DNA of 64,000 bases from Nocardioides renjunii (GTDB taxonomy: Bacteria > Actinomycetota > Actinomycetes > Propionibacteriales > Nocardioidaceae), in assembly GCF_034661175.1 (NCBI RefSeq), contig NZ_CP141058.1:806001-870000 (forward strand). The letters run 5' to 3'. The notes under the pieces were generated by a model. That model was given only the letters and a program-made list of their open reading frames with translations. It was not told where the DNA came from and made no database searches. Below are positions 58,001 to 64,000 of the stretch, one piece after another. A program made the translations under genes and the position numbers. How positions within the stretch are numbered: position 1 is the stretch's first letter; every line of letters starts with the position of its first letter.

Positions 58001-58347
58001 AGCCGGGTGTCAGCGTGGAGAAGCTCTCGGCCTGCCGCGACGACAACGACAGCCCCGACGACAACTGCTGGCAGGGCAACGGCTCGGGCAAGCCGCCGCC
58101 GTGCGAGGTCGAGTCCTGCGGGTTCATCCGGTTCAACGTCAACGGCTTCTACGAGGGCTTCACCTGCCGGGTGAGCATGACCTGGAACGGCTACACCGGC
58201 TGGCGCACCTACTCCTTCGGCGCCAACGGGCAGAACACCAACACCCAGGACACCGACTGGTACGCCCCCAGCGGCGGCGGAGCGACCGTCACCTGCCAGG
58301 GCAACGGCTTCTGGCAGCGCACGTCGAGCGGCTCCCAGACCTGGTAG
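52081..58347 (+). CDS. Giant Ig-like / fibronectin type III surface protein
   Basis: The 2088-residue protein has a basic N-terminus and one hydrophobic span (about 12-35), so most of it is probably outside the membrane. A repeat region resembling a beta-propeller (about 40-370) is followed by an acidic stretch (DDDDDQND). A long series of Ig/cadherin-like modules comes next (about 395-1490), several with D-N-D or A-N-D openings such as VLANDLDPAG, PVLDNDVSPAG and PLANDFIAAG. Then come three fibronectin type III modules (about 1500-1780) and a Cys-rich end. GTG 52081 follows AAGGGGGG. It heads an operon with MoxR, DUF58 and transglutaminase-like genes and is probably their client or scaffold. 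Its function is unknown. Confidence 0.88.
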   Translation: MARATFVRRHRAGIASGLALSVAAGAVVAYAVTASGYKAHEAELNDGGVWVVNGKKGWSGRLNKPVNQLDGVVPNPDGKARLDVVQDGAAVVTLNTDAARGQALETSRLELQDGGAAAVPTLGDVQMAGGTLASVDAETGAIWAVRYDDQLGKPVVSAVDRQADPLAEVGEQAALAVSTTGTVVATSAVDGTVTTLAPDDTVLGEPVTRDLPRAAGQVSSVTTVGERVVTLDEDAGVLRVLDGAEATVPPGSVLQQPGPAYDAVLVAAADGLLSVDLDTGETTTVSTQSGEPVEPVRLGACVFGAWSGGVGALAVQCGAQEVNERSLGGDATSLAFRVNRGEIVLNDADSGAVWDVEQEKPARIDNWDAFTSKKQKDDDDDQNDNETDADRRPPRAKPDSYGVRAGRTTVLHPLDNDSAPEGRLLSIVDVVQPSGGARVEISPDGQTLVLQMPEEARPATFDYVIDDGRNGLSASATVDVEVRGQEENEPPDLREGYRKPTYRVPHGGALSVPVLADWRDDRDGDTLLLDSAVAVDGAQNGAAARTTSDGRIRFTAPTTAASGPQLVRVDFAVTDGSTPVRKSLSFQVQAPKDQKAFAPSAEPDVVRGEVGKPIKIRPLLNDLPGSDPNTPDAELALGGKVPQQPNARIVSDLDGGQLTFTGERAGTYFLSYDAAYGNAPLDQGTVRVDVKPKPKRAAEPVAMPDTLTVFGQAPGIVDVLANDLDPAGGLLVVQRAAADREGQLDVAIIDGRWLRISAVQPALSPRTQTISYTISNGASSGVRGEVVVTQRPQPADNTPITAADKVVVRAGGAVAAPVLDNDVSPAGDRLTLLNDLVDSETPGQLEVVPPIDVTGDVGRAFVSGRVVRYVAPEQVEERDTYTVTYVAQNLEGKRAQGVLSVTVVPADDPNDPPEPPTLEGRVVAGDAIKVRVPGVGVDRNGDPVTVTGITSAPRLGRIVSYGGNFLEYQAYPRTVGTDEFTYSLVDSQGAFATGTVRIAVVEVGQPQPPLAVADRLTVEPGRTATFDPLANDFIAAGDSVEVELVDAPAGVELDPRTNLVSVPAPGELTAPPVVVVYRVTNGLQESRATMTLQTAEGFNNPPIVYDAFGRADDSGSVVVDVLEGAYDPDGPAKGLEVTDVSGDDSARVVDGVEVRANRGAAPKVLPFEVRDADGAVAVASVYIPPTGNGLPYVVDDALIELEPGATTTGKLSDYVAAPGDAEVRLASGRRSWSASPTSLAVGPDGDNRFTLSAPAAFRGPGAVLVEVTSATDASGNEDTSTTDDGATVLLSIPVQVGDDKPELTCPSTVVPISAGQDYALDIATFCKVFTLDPRDAAGLSYTADWSQPLDGLAVGSPEGSVVSVTAAETATEGGQAALTVQAGDSNTQLVRFQLAQAPSPRLLPIRVETMEAGQSRSYDVGSYLEAGVSDPDPTIVSVQSTGNPGVRASADGGRLTLTATDDARGARASFRLVVSDVSSDDPPASRTAEGRIEFQVVGTPEAPGEPRPFPRTDQIGAVEMSWAPPRDDGGAPILHYLVREEKTGATQRCDTNVCVFRKLKNGGNYSFRVQAVNRVGKSDWSGLSKTARADTAPGRVENIRMVDRGDGYITIAWDKPTTNTSRILDYTITWPGGPVGVVAGDNPRYTATGLDNNTQYAFTVKAQNVVDYSAPRTSVEMQPLGTPPAPAAPAVADLESGANQTSVRIAWQAVLPEGPGPTSYTVSYSNGTSSGTVPGCQKLVALSCTHAGIPYDGTTYTYRVVAANEPGKRSQPSEGTAIQAVGRPAPWGSFDVFATGASQEAEVRYTVPDSRGNVSKVEVLVNGGVVKQFGQQTGSFTTRIPTPGNEQPYPVQLRVCNERAPTGCTLSGVQNVQTYGRLEGMLSDISDPVVNGKTVTWTVTGSSNGDPAELAYWIDGAQQPTIQLGGVGAFSQSISTTTADFGQETRLEVRLRDSSPGGRGETYQDDRARSGVPQPGVSVEKLSACRDDNDSPDDNCWQGNGSGKPPPCEVESCGFIRFNVNGFYEGFTCRVSMTWNGYTGWRTYSFGANGQNTNTQDTDWYAPSGGGATVTCQGNGFWQRTSSGSQTW

Positions 58348-58432
58348 ACCCGGCGCCGGCACGGCCGCCCCATCCCGCCCTCGATCCCCCCTCACCGCCC
58401 CGCCCTGCCCCACCCCGCGACAGGAACAGCAC

Positions 58433-59404
58433 ATGACGATCAGCCCCGAACAGGCCGAGTGGTTCAGGTCCACCTTCGACCAGCTCACCGACAACATGGA
58501 GAAGGCGGTCCTCGGCAAGCGTCACGTCGTACGCCTGGCGCTGACCTGCCTGCTCTCGGAGGGCCACGTCCTGCTCGAGGACTTCCCCGGGACCGGCAAG
58601 ACGATGCTCGCGCGGGCCCTCGCCAACACCGTGCAGGGCAGCCACGCCCGCATCCAGTTCACCCCCGACCTGCTGCCCTCCGACGTCACCGGCGTGACCG
58701 TCTACGACCAGCACAAGGGCACGTTCGAGTTCCACCCGGGCCCGATCTTCCACACCATCGTCCTCGCCGACGAGATCAACCGGGCCTCGCCCAAGACGCA
58801 GTCCGCGCTGCTCGAGGTGATGGAGGAGGGCCGCGTCACCGTCGACGGCGTCGCCCACCCGGTCGGCAAGCCGTTCCTGGTCATCGCCACCCAGAACCCC
58901 ATCGAGCAGGCCGGCACCTACCGCCTCCCCGAGGCGCAGCTCGACCGCTTCCTCATGAAGACGTCGGTCGGCTACCCCGACCGGCAGGCCACCGTCGAGC
59001 TGCTCAACAACGCCGCCGTGCGCGACCGGGCCGCGCTGGTGACCCCCGTGATCACCGCCGCGACCATCGCCCAGATGAGCGGCCTGGCCGACCAGGTCTA
59101 CGTCGACCCGGCCGTCATCGGCTACGTCGCCGAGCTGGCCGAGGAGTCGCGCCGCCAGCCCCACGTGAAGCTCGGCCTGTCGCCGCGCGGCTGCCTGGCC
59201 CTCGTCCGCGTCGCCAAGACGTGGGCCGCTGCCGACGGGCGCGACCACGTCGTCCCCGACGACATCAAGGACCTGGCCGAGCCGGTGCTCTCGCACCGCC
59301 TGCTGCTCGACGCCGAGGCGCAGTTCAGCGGCGTGGACGTGCAGACGGTCATCTCGCGCCTGCTCGACGCCGTGGCACCCCCGACCGACCGCGTGGGGGT
59401 CTGA
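58433..59404 (+). CDS. MoxR-family AAA+ ATPase
   Basis: The 323-residue ATPase has Walker A EDFPGTGKTMLARAL, Walker B IVLADEINRASPKTQSALLE, sensor ATQNPIEQAGTY and the RLPEAQLDRFLMK arginine region. MoxR proteins act as chaperone-like partners of proteins with VWA or DUF58 domains. It lies 85 nt after the giant gene and 8 nt before the DUF58 gene, the classical MoxR-DUF58-transglutaminase order. Confidence 0.95.
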   Translation: MTISPEQAEWFRSTFDQLTDNMEKAVLGKRHVVRLALTCLLSEGHVLLEDFPGTGKTMLARALANTVQGSHARIQFTPDLLPSDVTGVTVYDQHKGTFEFHPGPIFHTIVLADEINRASPKTQSALLEVMEEGRVTVDGVAHPVGKPFLVIATQNPIEQAGTYRLPEAQLDRFLMKTSVGYPDRQATVELLNNAAVRDRAALVTPVITAATIAQMSGLADQVYVDPAVIGYVAELAEESRRQPHVKLGLSPRGCLALVRVAKTWAAADGRDHVVPDDIKDLAEPVLSHRLLLDAEAQFSGVDVQTVISRLLDAVAPPTDRVGV

Positions 59405-59412
59405 CCCAGGCC

Positions 59413-60594
59413 ATGAGGCAGCGGTTGAACGATGCGCTCGAGGTGATCAAGCCGATCGGCTGGTTGATCCTCGGGCTCGGCCTGGGTGCGCTCCTGGTCG
59501 CCAGCGTCACGCTGTGGCGTGAGCTGGCCGTCCTCGGCTGCGCCTGCCTGGCCCTGCTCGTCCTCGCCCTGCCCTTCCTCGTCGGCCGCACCTCCGTCTC
59601 CGTCGACCTGCGGCTCCAGCCCGAGCGGGTCGCGGCGGGGGAGTCCGTGGCCGCCGGCGTCATCGTCGTCAACCGCGCCTCCTCCCGCCTGGTCCCCACC
59701 ACGCTCGAGGTGCCGGTCGGCTCCGCGATCCACCGCTACGGCATCAGCTCCCTGGCGCCGAGCGCCACCCACGAGGAGTCGTTCACCATCCGCACGGAGC
59801 GGCGCGGTGTCATCCCGGTCGGCCCGGCGATGACCCGGCGCGGCGACCCCGTCGGGATCTTCTCCCGCGACGTGGTGTGGACGCCGGTGCGCGAGGTGCT
59901 GGTGCGCCCGCACCTCGTGCCGATGGAGTCGCTGGGCGCCGGCCTGCTGCGCGATCTCGAGGGCGTCTCGACCGACGCCGTCAGCCAGAGCGACCTCGCC
60001 TTCCACGCGCTGCGCGAGTACGTCCCCGGCGACGACCTGCGCCACATCCACTGGCGCTCCTCGGCCAAGGTGATGGCCTCGACGGGTGAGTCGTCGTTGC
60101 TGGTGCGCCAGTACCTCGACACCCGGCGCAGCCACGCCACGATCGTGGTCGACGACCGGCTCTCCGCCTGGGCCGACCCCGAGGACTTCGAGACCGCGAT
60201 GGCGGTCGCCGCCTCCATCGCCGTCCGCGCCGTGCTCGACGAGTTCGACGTCTCGTTCGTCTGCGGCGCCTCCGCCTCGTCGGGCTCCGACGGCCACCTC
60301 GCGCTCGACGCGGTCTGCCGTGCCGAGACGGGCGAGCGCGGGCTGGTCGAGTCGGGCCGGCAGGCCAGCATGCTCGCGCCCGACACCAGCCTCGCCTTCT
60401 TCGTCAGCGGCAGCGAGGCGCCGTTCACCGACCTGCTCCGCTCGGCCGCGGCGTTCCCGCCCGAGGTGCGCCGCTTCGCCATCGTCGTCGACCCGGCGGG
60501 CAACAGCCGGGTCACCGAGACCGGCGGTCTGCCGGTCCTGCACCTGGCCGCCAAGGAGGACCTCGGCGGCCTCCTGCGCTGGAGCGTGCGATGA
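59413..60594 (+). CDS. DUF58 domain membrane protein
   Basis: The 393-residue protein has two hydrophobic spans (about 14-30 and 35-52) and then a soluble part with a beta-rich region and the DUF58 signature GDDLRHIHWRSSAKV (about 209-223), followed by a VWA-like fold (TIVVDDRLSAW). DUF58 proteins partner with MoxR ATPases. ATG 59413 was chosen because it precedes the first span; longer frames overlap the MoxR gene. It overlaps the next gene by 4 nt (ATGA). Confidence 0.92.
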   Translation: MRQRLNDALEVIKPIGWLILGLGLGALLVASVTLWRELAVLGCACLALLVLALPFLVGRTSVSVDLRLQPERVAAGESVAAGVIVVNRASSRLVPTTLEVPVGSAIHRYGISSLAPSATHEESFTIRTERRGVIPVGPAMTRRGDPVGIFSRDVVWTPVREVLVRPHLVPMESLGAGLLRDLEGVSTDAVSQSDLAFHALREYVPGDDLRHIHWRSSAKVMASTGESSLLVRQYLDTRRSHATIVVDDRLSAWADPEDFETAMAVAASIAVRAVLDEFDVSFVCGASASSGSDGHLALDAVCRAETGERGLVESGRQASMLAPDTSLAFFVSGSEAPFTDLLRSAAAFPPEVRRFAIVVDPAGNSRVTETGGLPVLHLAAKEDLGGLLRWSVR

Positions 60595-63143
60595 GCCCGT
60601 CGACCCGCGCGGCCTCCCGCCACGCCGCCCGGGAGCGCGGTCCCGGCTCCGGCAGCACCGGCACCCGCACCCGCGTACGCCCCCACGCGCTGCTGCCCGA
60701 CCGGCACACCTGGACCGACATCGGCTTCACGCTCGTGCTGGCCGCGGTGGTGCTGAGCTCGTTCGGCACCTCGTTCACCGGCTCGACCTACCTCGTCGTC
60801 GGCATGCTCGGCGCGGTCATCGCGGTCGTCGTCACCCACCTCACCCGTGCGGCCGGCTGGCCGATCGTCTCGGCCGTGGTCATCTGCCTGGTGCTCTTCT
60901 TCTTGCTCGGCGGGCCGCTGTGCCTGCGCTCGCTGGGCGACACGTCGTTCCTCCCCGGCGCGTCCACGCTGGGCCGGGTGGCCGACCAGGCGGTGTTCGG
61001 GTGGAAGGACCTGCTCACGACGCTGCCCCCGATCGACGGCGAGGGCCCGCTCCTCGTGCTCCCGTGGATGGCCGGGATGCTCGCCGGGCTGGTCGGCCTC
61101 GCGCTCGCCGGGCTGCCGGTGCGCCGCGCCTGGCTCGCCGCCGCGCTCCCGGTCATCGGCATGACGGTCGTCCTGTCCGGCGCGATCGTGCTGGGTGTGC
61201 GCCGTCCCCAGTCACTGGTGGTGCAGGGGGCCGTGTTCGCCGCGCTGTCGCTGGCCTGGCTCGCGCTGCGGGCGCGTCGCGCCAGCGCGTCGGTGCAGGG
61301 CGGCAGCACCTCCTGGCTCCGCGGCGCCGGCGCCCTGGCGATGCTGGCGCTGGCCGCCGGCGTCGCCCTGCCCGCCAGCGGTGTCATCGCCGGCGACGAG
61401 GACCGCCGGGCGGTGGCCCGCAACTGGGTCGAGCCGCCCTTCGACATCGGCCGCTACCCCTCGCCGCTGGCCGGGTTCCGCAAGTACGTCGACCTCAAGG
61501 GCCGCACCGACCCGACCAACGTCTACGACAAGACGCTGCTCGACGTCGACGGCGTGCCGGCCGGCACCCTCGTCCGCTTCGCGGCCATGGACCGCTACGA
61601 CGGCATGGTGTGGGGCGCGACCGACAACGCCCTCCCGGGCCCGGCCGACGACTCCTTCCAGCGCGTCTCCTCCACCATCGACAACCCCGTCGACGGTGAG
61701 GAGGTGGACGTCACGATCACCCTCGGCGAGGGCTGGAGCGGTGTCTGGCTGCCCACGGTCGGGGCGCTGCGGTCGATGTCCTTCGAGACCGCCGACGCGC
61801 GCGCCAAGGCCGAGGTCTTCCGCTACAACCTGGCCACCTCGACGGCGGTGGTCCCCACCGGGCTGCAGCCCGGCGACCGCTACACCTTCACCGCGGTCGA
61901 GCCCGACGACGAGCTGACCGAGGAGACGGTCGGCTCGGCCGAGCCGACCGTCCTGTCCCCGGCGGCCGCCTTCATCCAGCAGCCGACGGAGAAGTGGACC
62001 GAGGGCGCCGGCACCGACCCCATGGACCGGGTGCTGGCCGCCGCCGAGCACCTGCGGAGCGAGGGCAAGTACTCCGACGGCGTCGGACGCACCGAGCGCG
62101 TCTACGTCGCCGGGCACAGTTCCTGGCGGCTCTCCGACGAGTTCGTCAACGCCCCGCAGATCGTCGGCAACGACGAGCAGTACGCCGCCACGATGGCGCT
62201 GATCGCCAACGAGATCGGCGTACCCGCCCGCGTCGTCCTCGGTGCGGTCGTGCCCGAGGGCGGCCGCGTCACCGGCAAGGAGGTCGCGGCGTGGGTCGAG
62301 CTCCGCGCCGCAGACGGCTCGTGGCGCACCCTGCCGACCGAGTCGTTCACGCCGATCACACCACCCGCGGACCAGGTCCCCGAGACCAACACCCCGATGT
62401 CCGGCACCGTCATCCCTCCGCCCAACCCCATCCCGCCGCCGTCGGACGCGGGGGAGCAGAGCGACGCCGACCTCAAGGAGCGCAGGGCCACCCGCAAGAA
62501 GGCCGAGCAGGACGAGGAGGACGGGCTGATCCCGGACGTGCCGGGGTGGTTCGGGGTCGTGCTGACCTACGTCGGCGTGCCGCTGCTGGTGGTCGCGCTG
62601 CTCCTCGGTGCCGTGGTCGGCATCAAGGCGTGGCGCCGGCACCGCCGCCGCAGCGCCGACTCCGCCTCGGCGCGCTTCGTGGGCGCGTGGCGCGAGCTGG
62701 TGGACCACGCCCGTGACCTCGGCCAGGTCGTGCCGCTGGGACCGAGCGTCACCCGTCGCGAGCAGTCCGCCGGCATCGTCTCCGGCCAGGCCGGCGCGCT
62801 GGCCCGTCGCGCGGACAGCTTCGTGTTCGGGCCCCGCACGCCCGAGGTGGCCTCCGCGACGACCTACTGGGAGTCGGTCGACGCCGAGCGCCGCGCCATG
62901 TCGCGCGAGGTCGGGCGGTGGCAGCGCGTCCGCGCCGCGGTCAGCCTCCGCTCGCTGCGCCCGGGCGGCCGGGGGCAGGCCGCCGCGGCCGCCCCGTCCG
63001 CCACTGGCACCGCTGCGGACGGGGCTGCGGACGCCGCTGCTGGGGGCCAGGCGGACGGCGCGGGGGAGCCACGGCACACGCCCGGCCGTGCCGCCCGGCT
63101 GCGCAGGCTCGCAGATTGGCGTTCTCGAGGGACGCCTGACTAA
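60591..63143 (+). CDS. Transglutaminase-like membrane protein lacking the catalytic triad
   Basis: The 850-residue protein resembles TgpA-type proteins: an N-terminal block of about six spans (about 40-265), an extracellular region, a transglutaminase-like core (about 500-585), a Pro-rich linker, one further span (about 653-678) and a cytoplasmic tail of about 170 residues. At the active-site positions the usual G-x-C-x-Q-F/Y reads GNDEQY (Asp528), H-A-W-V-E reads AAWVE (Ala566) and D-P-T reads LPT (Leu581). The only cysteines, 99 and 111, lie in membrane segments. It is therefore not a thiol transglutaminase and may be a structural or peptidoglycan-binding partner. It closes the giant-MoxR-DUF58 operon. 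Confidence 0.9.
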   Translation: MSPSTRAASRHAARERGPGSGSTGTRTRVRPHALLPDRHTWTDIGFTLVLAAVVLSSFGTSFTGSTYLVVGMLGAVIAVVVTHLTRAAGWPIVSAVVICLVLFFLLGGPLCLRSLGDTSFLPGASTLGRVADQAVFGWKDLLTTLPPIDGEGPLLVLPWMAGMLAGLVGLALAGLPVRRAWLAAALPVIGMTVVLSGAIVLGVRRPQSLVVQGAVFAALSLAWLALRARRASASVQGGSTSWLRGAGALAMLALAAGVALPASGVIAGDEDRRAVARNWVEPPFDIGRYPSPLAGFRKYVDLKGRTDPTNVYDKTLLDVDGVPAGTLVRFAAMDRYDGMVWGATDNALPGPADDSFQRVSSTIDNPVDGEEVDVTITLGEGWSGVWLPTVGALRSMSFETADARAKAEVFRYNLATSTAVVPTGLQPGDRYTFTAVEPDDELTEETVGSAEPTVLSPAAAFIQQPTEKWTEGAGTDPMDRVLAAAEHLRSEGKYSDGVGRTERVYVAGHSSWRLSDEFVNAPQIVGNDEQYAATMALIANEIGVPARVVLGAVVPEGGRVTGKEVAAWVELRAADGSWRTLPTESFTPITPPADQVPETNTPMSGTVIPPPNPIPPPSDAGEQSDADLKERRATRKKAEQDEEDGLIPDVPGWFGVVLTYVGVPLLVVALLLGAVVGIKAWRRHRRRSADSASARFVGAWRELVDHARDLGQVVPLGPSVTRREQSAGIVSGQAGALARRADSFVFGPRTPEVASATTYWESVDAERRAMSREVGRWQRVRAAVSLRSLRPGGRGQAAAAAPSATGTAADGAADAAAGGQADGAGEPRHTPGRAARLRRLADWRSRGTPD

Positions 63144-63146
63144 ACT
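63116..63146 (+). promoter_or_regulatory. Putative infA promoter
   Basis: TTGGCG (63116-63121) and TAAACT (63141-63146) are 19 nt apart. The -10 overlaps the stop codon of the preceding gene. The leader would be about 190 nt. Confidence 0.5.
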
Positions 63147-63345
63147 GGTGCGTCGGCCCAACGTGGGCTGTGTTTCGTGGTGCCTCGCGGCTGCCCGCAA
63201 ACGCCTCCGACTCGTCCCAGACGGTGCGGAGCGTGCCCGGGAAGAGGCTCCCGGATCCGCCCCCGAGGTCCACCGGTCTCCTGCTCGCAGGAGCCGGGCG
63301 GTTCCCGGGCCACGGTAGACAACCAGACAACAGATTGTGGAGGAC

Positions 63346-63567
63346 ATGCCGAAGAAAGAAGGCGTGATCGAGATCGAGGGCACCGTCGTGGAGGCCCTTC
63401 CCAACGCCATGTTCCGTGTGGAGCTCGCCAACGGACACAAGGTGCTCGCCCACATCAGCGGCAAGATGCGCCAGCACTACATCCGGATCCTCCCCGAGGA
63501 CCGCGTGGTGGTGGAGCTCTCGCCCTACGACCTCACCAGGGGTCGGATCGTCTACCGCTACAAGTGA
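63346..63567 (+). CDS. infA: Translation initiation factor IF-1
   Basis: The 73-residue OB-fold protein binds the 30S A site during initiation. [30 protein letters not shown] and the [19 protein letters not shown] end are standard. ATG 63346 gives the usual PKKEG start; a GTG three codons earlier (63337) overlaps the GGAGG and would add MED. It is the first gene of the infA-rpmJ-rpsM cluster. Confidence 0.97.
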   Translation: MPKKEGVIEIEGTVVEALPNAMFRVELANGHKVLAHISGKMRQHYIRILPEDRVVVELSPYDLTRGRIVYRYK

Positions 63568-63630
63568 CCGATCCCCGCGAGGGACTCGTCGGTCAGCGTC
63601 CAGCCAGCCGAGTAGCAAGGATTCGTTGAC

Positions 63631-63744
63631 ATGAAGGTCAACCCCAGCGTCAAGCCCATCTGTGACAAGTGCAAGGTCATCCGCCGTCACGGCCGGGTCA
63701 TGGTCATCTGCGAGAACCCCCGCCACAAGCAGCGGCAAGGGTGA
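63631..63744 (+). CDS. rpmJ: 50S ribosomal protein L36, zinc-binding type
   Basis: The 37-residue protein is read directly from ATG 63631 to TGA 63744. It begins [17 protein letters not shown] and has the zinc ligands Cys11, Cys14, Cys27 and His32. It is the zinc-containing form; a cysteine-free partner, if present, is elsewhere. It lies 63 nt after infA. Confidence 0.95.
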   Translation: MKVNPSVKPICDKCKVIRRHGRVMVICENPRHKQRQG

Positions 63745-63749
63745 TGTGA

Positions 63750-63919
63750 GGTCGCTGAGACCGGGCGCAGCCCGGGCACAGCGACCGAGCGAGCCGCGCA
63801 GCCGCTTGCGGCAAGCGGGCCTGAACCCCAGCAGGACCACAGCACCAACTGAAACCCACAACGTGATCGCTAGGCCAGGCACCGCCTGACCGAATCCACC
63901 TCCGGCGCTTTGGCCGGAG
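63750..63919 (+). promoter_or_regulatory. Structured leader between rpmJ and rpsM
   Basis: The 244-nt gap has three hairpins. First, a nested stem GGTCGCTG/CAGCGACC (63750-63757, 63779-63786) enclosing CCGGGC/GCCCGG (63761-63766, 63770-63775). Second, CCGCTTG-CGG-CAAGCGG (63802-63818). Third, CTCCGGC/GCCGGAG (63900-63906, 63913-63919). They may stop rpmJ transcription or control rpsM. Confidence 0.55.
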
Positions 63920-63988
63920 CTCACCCGAGGCGGGATGAGACGCGACACGACCAGAAACCAAAGCGACGAACAGACAAGGAAACGCCAC

Positions 63989-64000
63989 ATGGCACGCCTC
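63989..64000 (+). CDS. rpsM: 30S ribosomal protein S13 (first four codons)
   Basis: ATG 63989 reads MARL, the usual start of S13, after an AAGGAAA ribosome-binding site. The gene order infA-rpmJ-rpsM supports it. The rest lies outside the window. Confidence 0.8.

Noticed and set aside
51838..58518. A 2226-codon open frame on the minus strand
   Set aside because: It mirrors the giant surface protein; its product is a low-complexity Gly/Arg/Val/Asp string typical of antisense frames in GC-rich genes, and the plus strand has real domains.

Overview
The window is very GC-rich (third codon positions almost all G or C), uses GTG starts freely and is packed with short overlaps between genes. The ribosomal proteins, the single-domain cold-shock protein with a C-terminal extension, the DUF3027 and DUF2530 proteins, the short adenylate kinase and the FHA/PP2C/Ser-Thr-kinase genes all point to an actinobacterium, most likely a Nocardioides-like member of the Nocardioidaceae (the family is inferred, not proven). 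No rRNA, tRNA, CRISPR array, insertion sequence or prophage was seen.

Layout. 1-4.2 kb: a truncated helicase-associated-domain gene, divergent from a PP2C phosphatase / FHA / RDD-FHA operon. 4.2-13.9 kb: a secreted S8 protease, a cold-shock protein, an MFS transporter, a DUF3027 protein, a methyltransferase/DUF2530 pair, a purine permease (NCS2), and a MarR regulator with a second MFS exporter. 13.9-18.4 kb: the str operon rpsL-rpsG-fusA-tuf, with a clear promoter in front and a strong terminator behind. 18.5-19.5 kb: a mug-type DNA glycosylase facing a VOC protein. 19.5-33.2 kb: a polyamine module. It has a PotABCD-type importer, two class III aminotransferases plus a GabT, two aldehyde dehydrogenases and a saccharopine-dehydrogenase-like enzyme, with Lrp- and AraC-family regulators. 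Together these can be read as a full putrescine -> 4-aminobutanal -> GABA -> succinic semialdehyde -> succinate route. 33.2-33.7 kb is a non-coding region dominated by a long imperfect inverted repeat. 33.7-34.8 kb: trmB and a small membrane protein. 35.3-48.1 kb: the S10-spc ribosomal clusters, then secY-adk-map. 48.1-49.3 kb: a TerC-family gene behind a probable manganese (yybP-ykoY) riboswitch. 49.3-63.1 kb: a Ser/Thr kinase and FHA protein, divergent from a giant Ig-like/fibronectin-III protein, MoxR ATPase, DUF58 protein and a transglutaminase-like membrane protein. 63.3 kb to the end: infA, rpmJ and the first codons of rpsM.

The most unusual content is the envelope/signalling system at 49.3-63.1 kb, which has functional partners (phosphatase, FHA proteins) at 1.0-4.2 kb. 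Its transglutaminase-like protein lacks the Cys, His and Asp of the catalytic triad and has no cysteine at all outside two membrane segments. Ribosomal protein L4 carries an extra C-terminal domain resembling the actinobacterial sunset domain. Other points worth a look are eight start codons lying exactly 6 nt after a NANNNT -10 hexamer (leaderless transcripts), an exporter whose only sensible start codon is ACG, and a perfect two-turn operator over the marR promoter.
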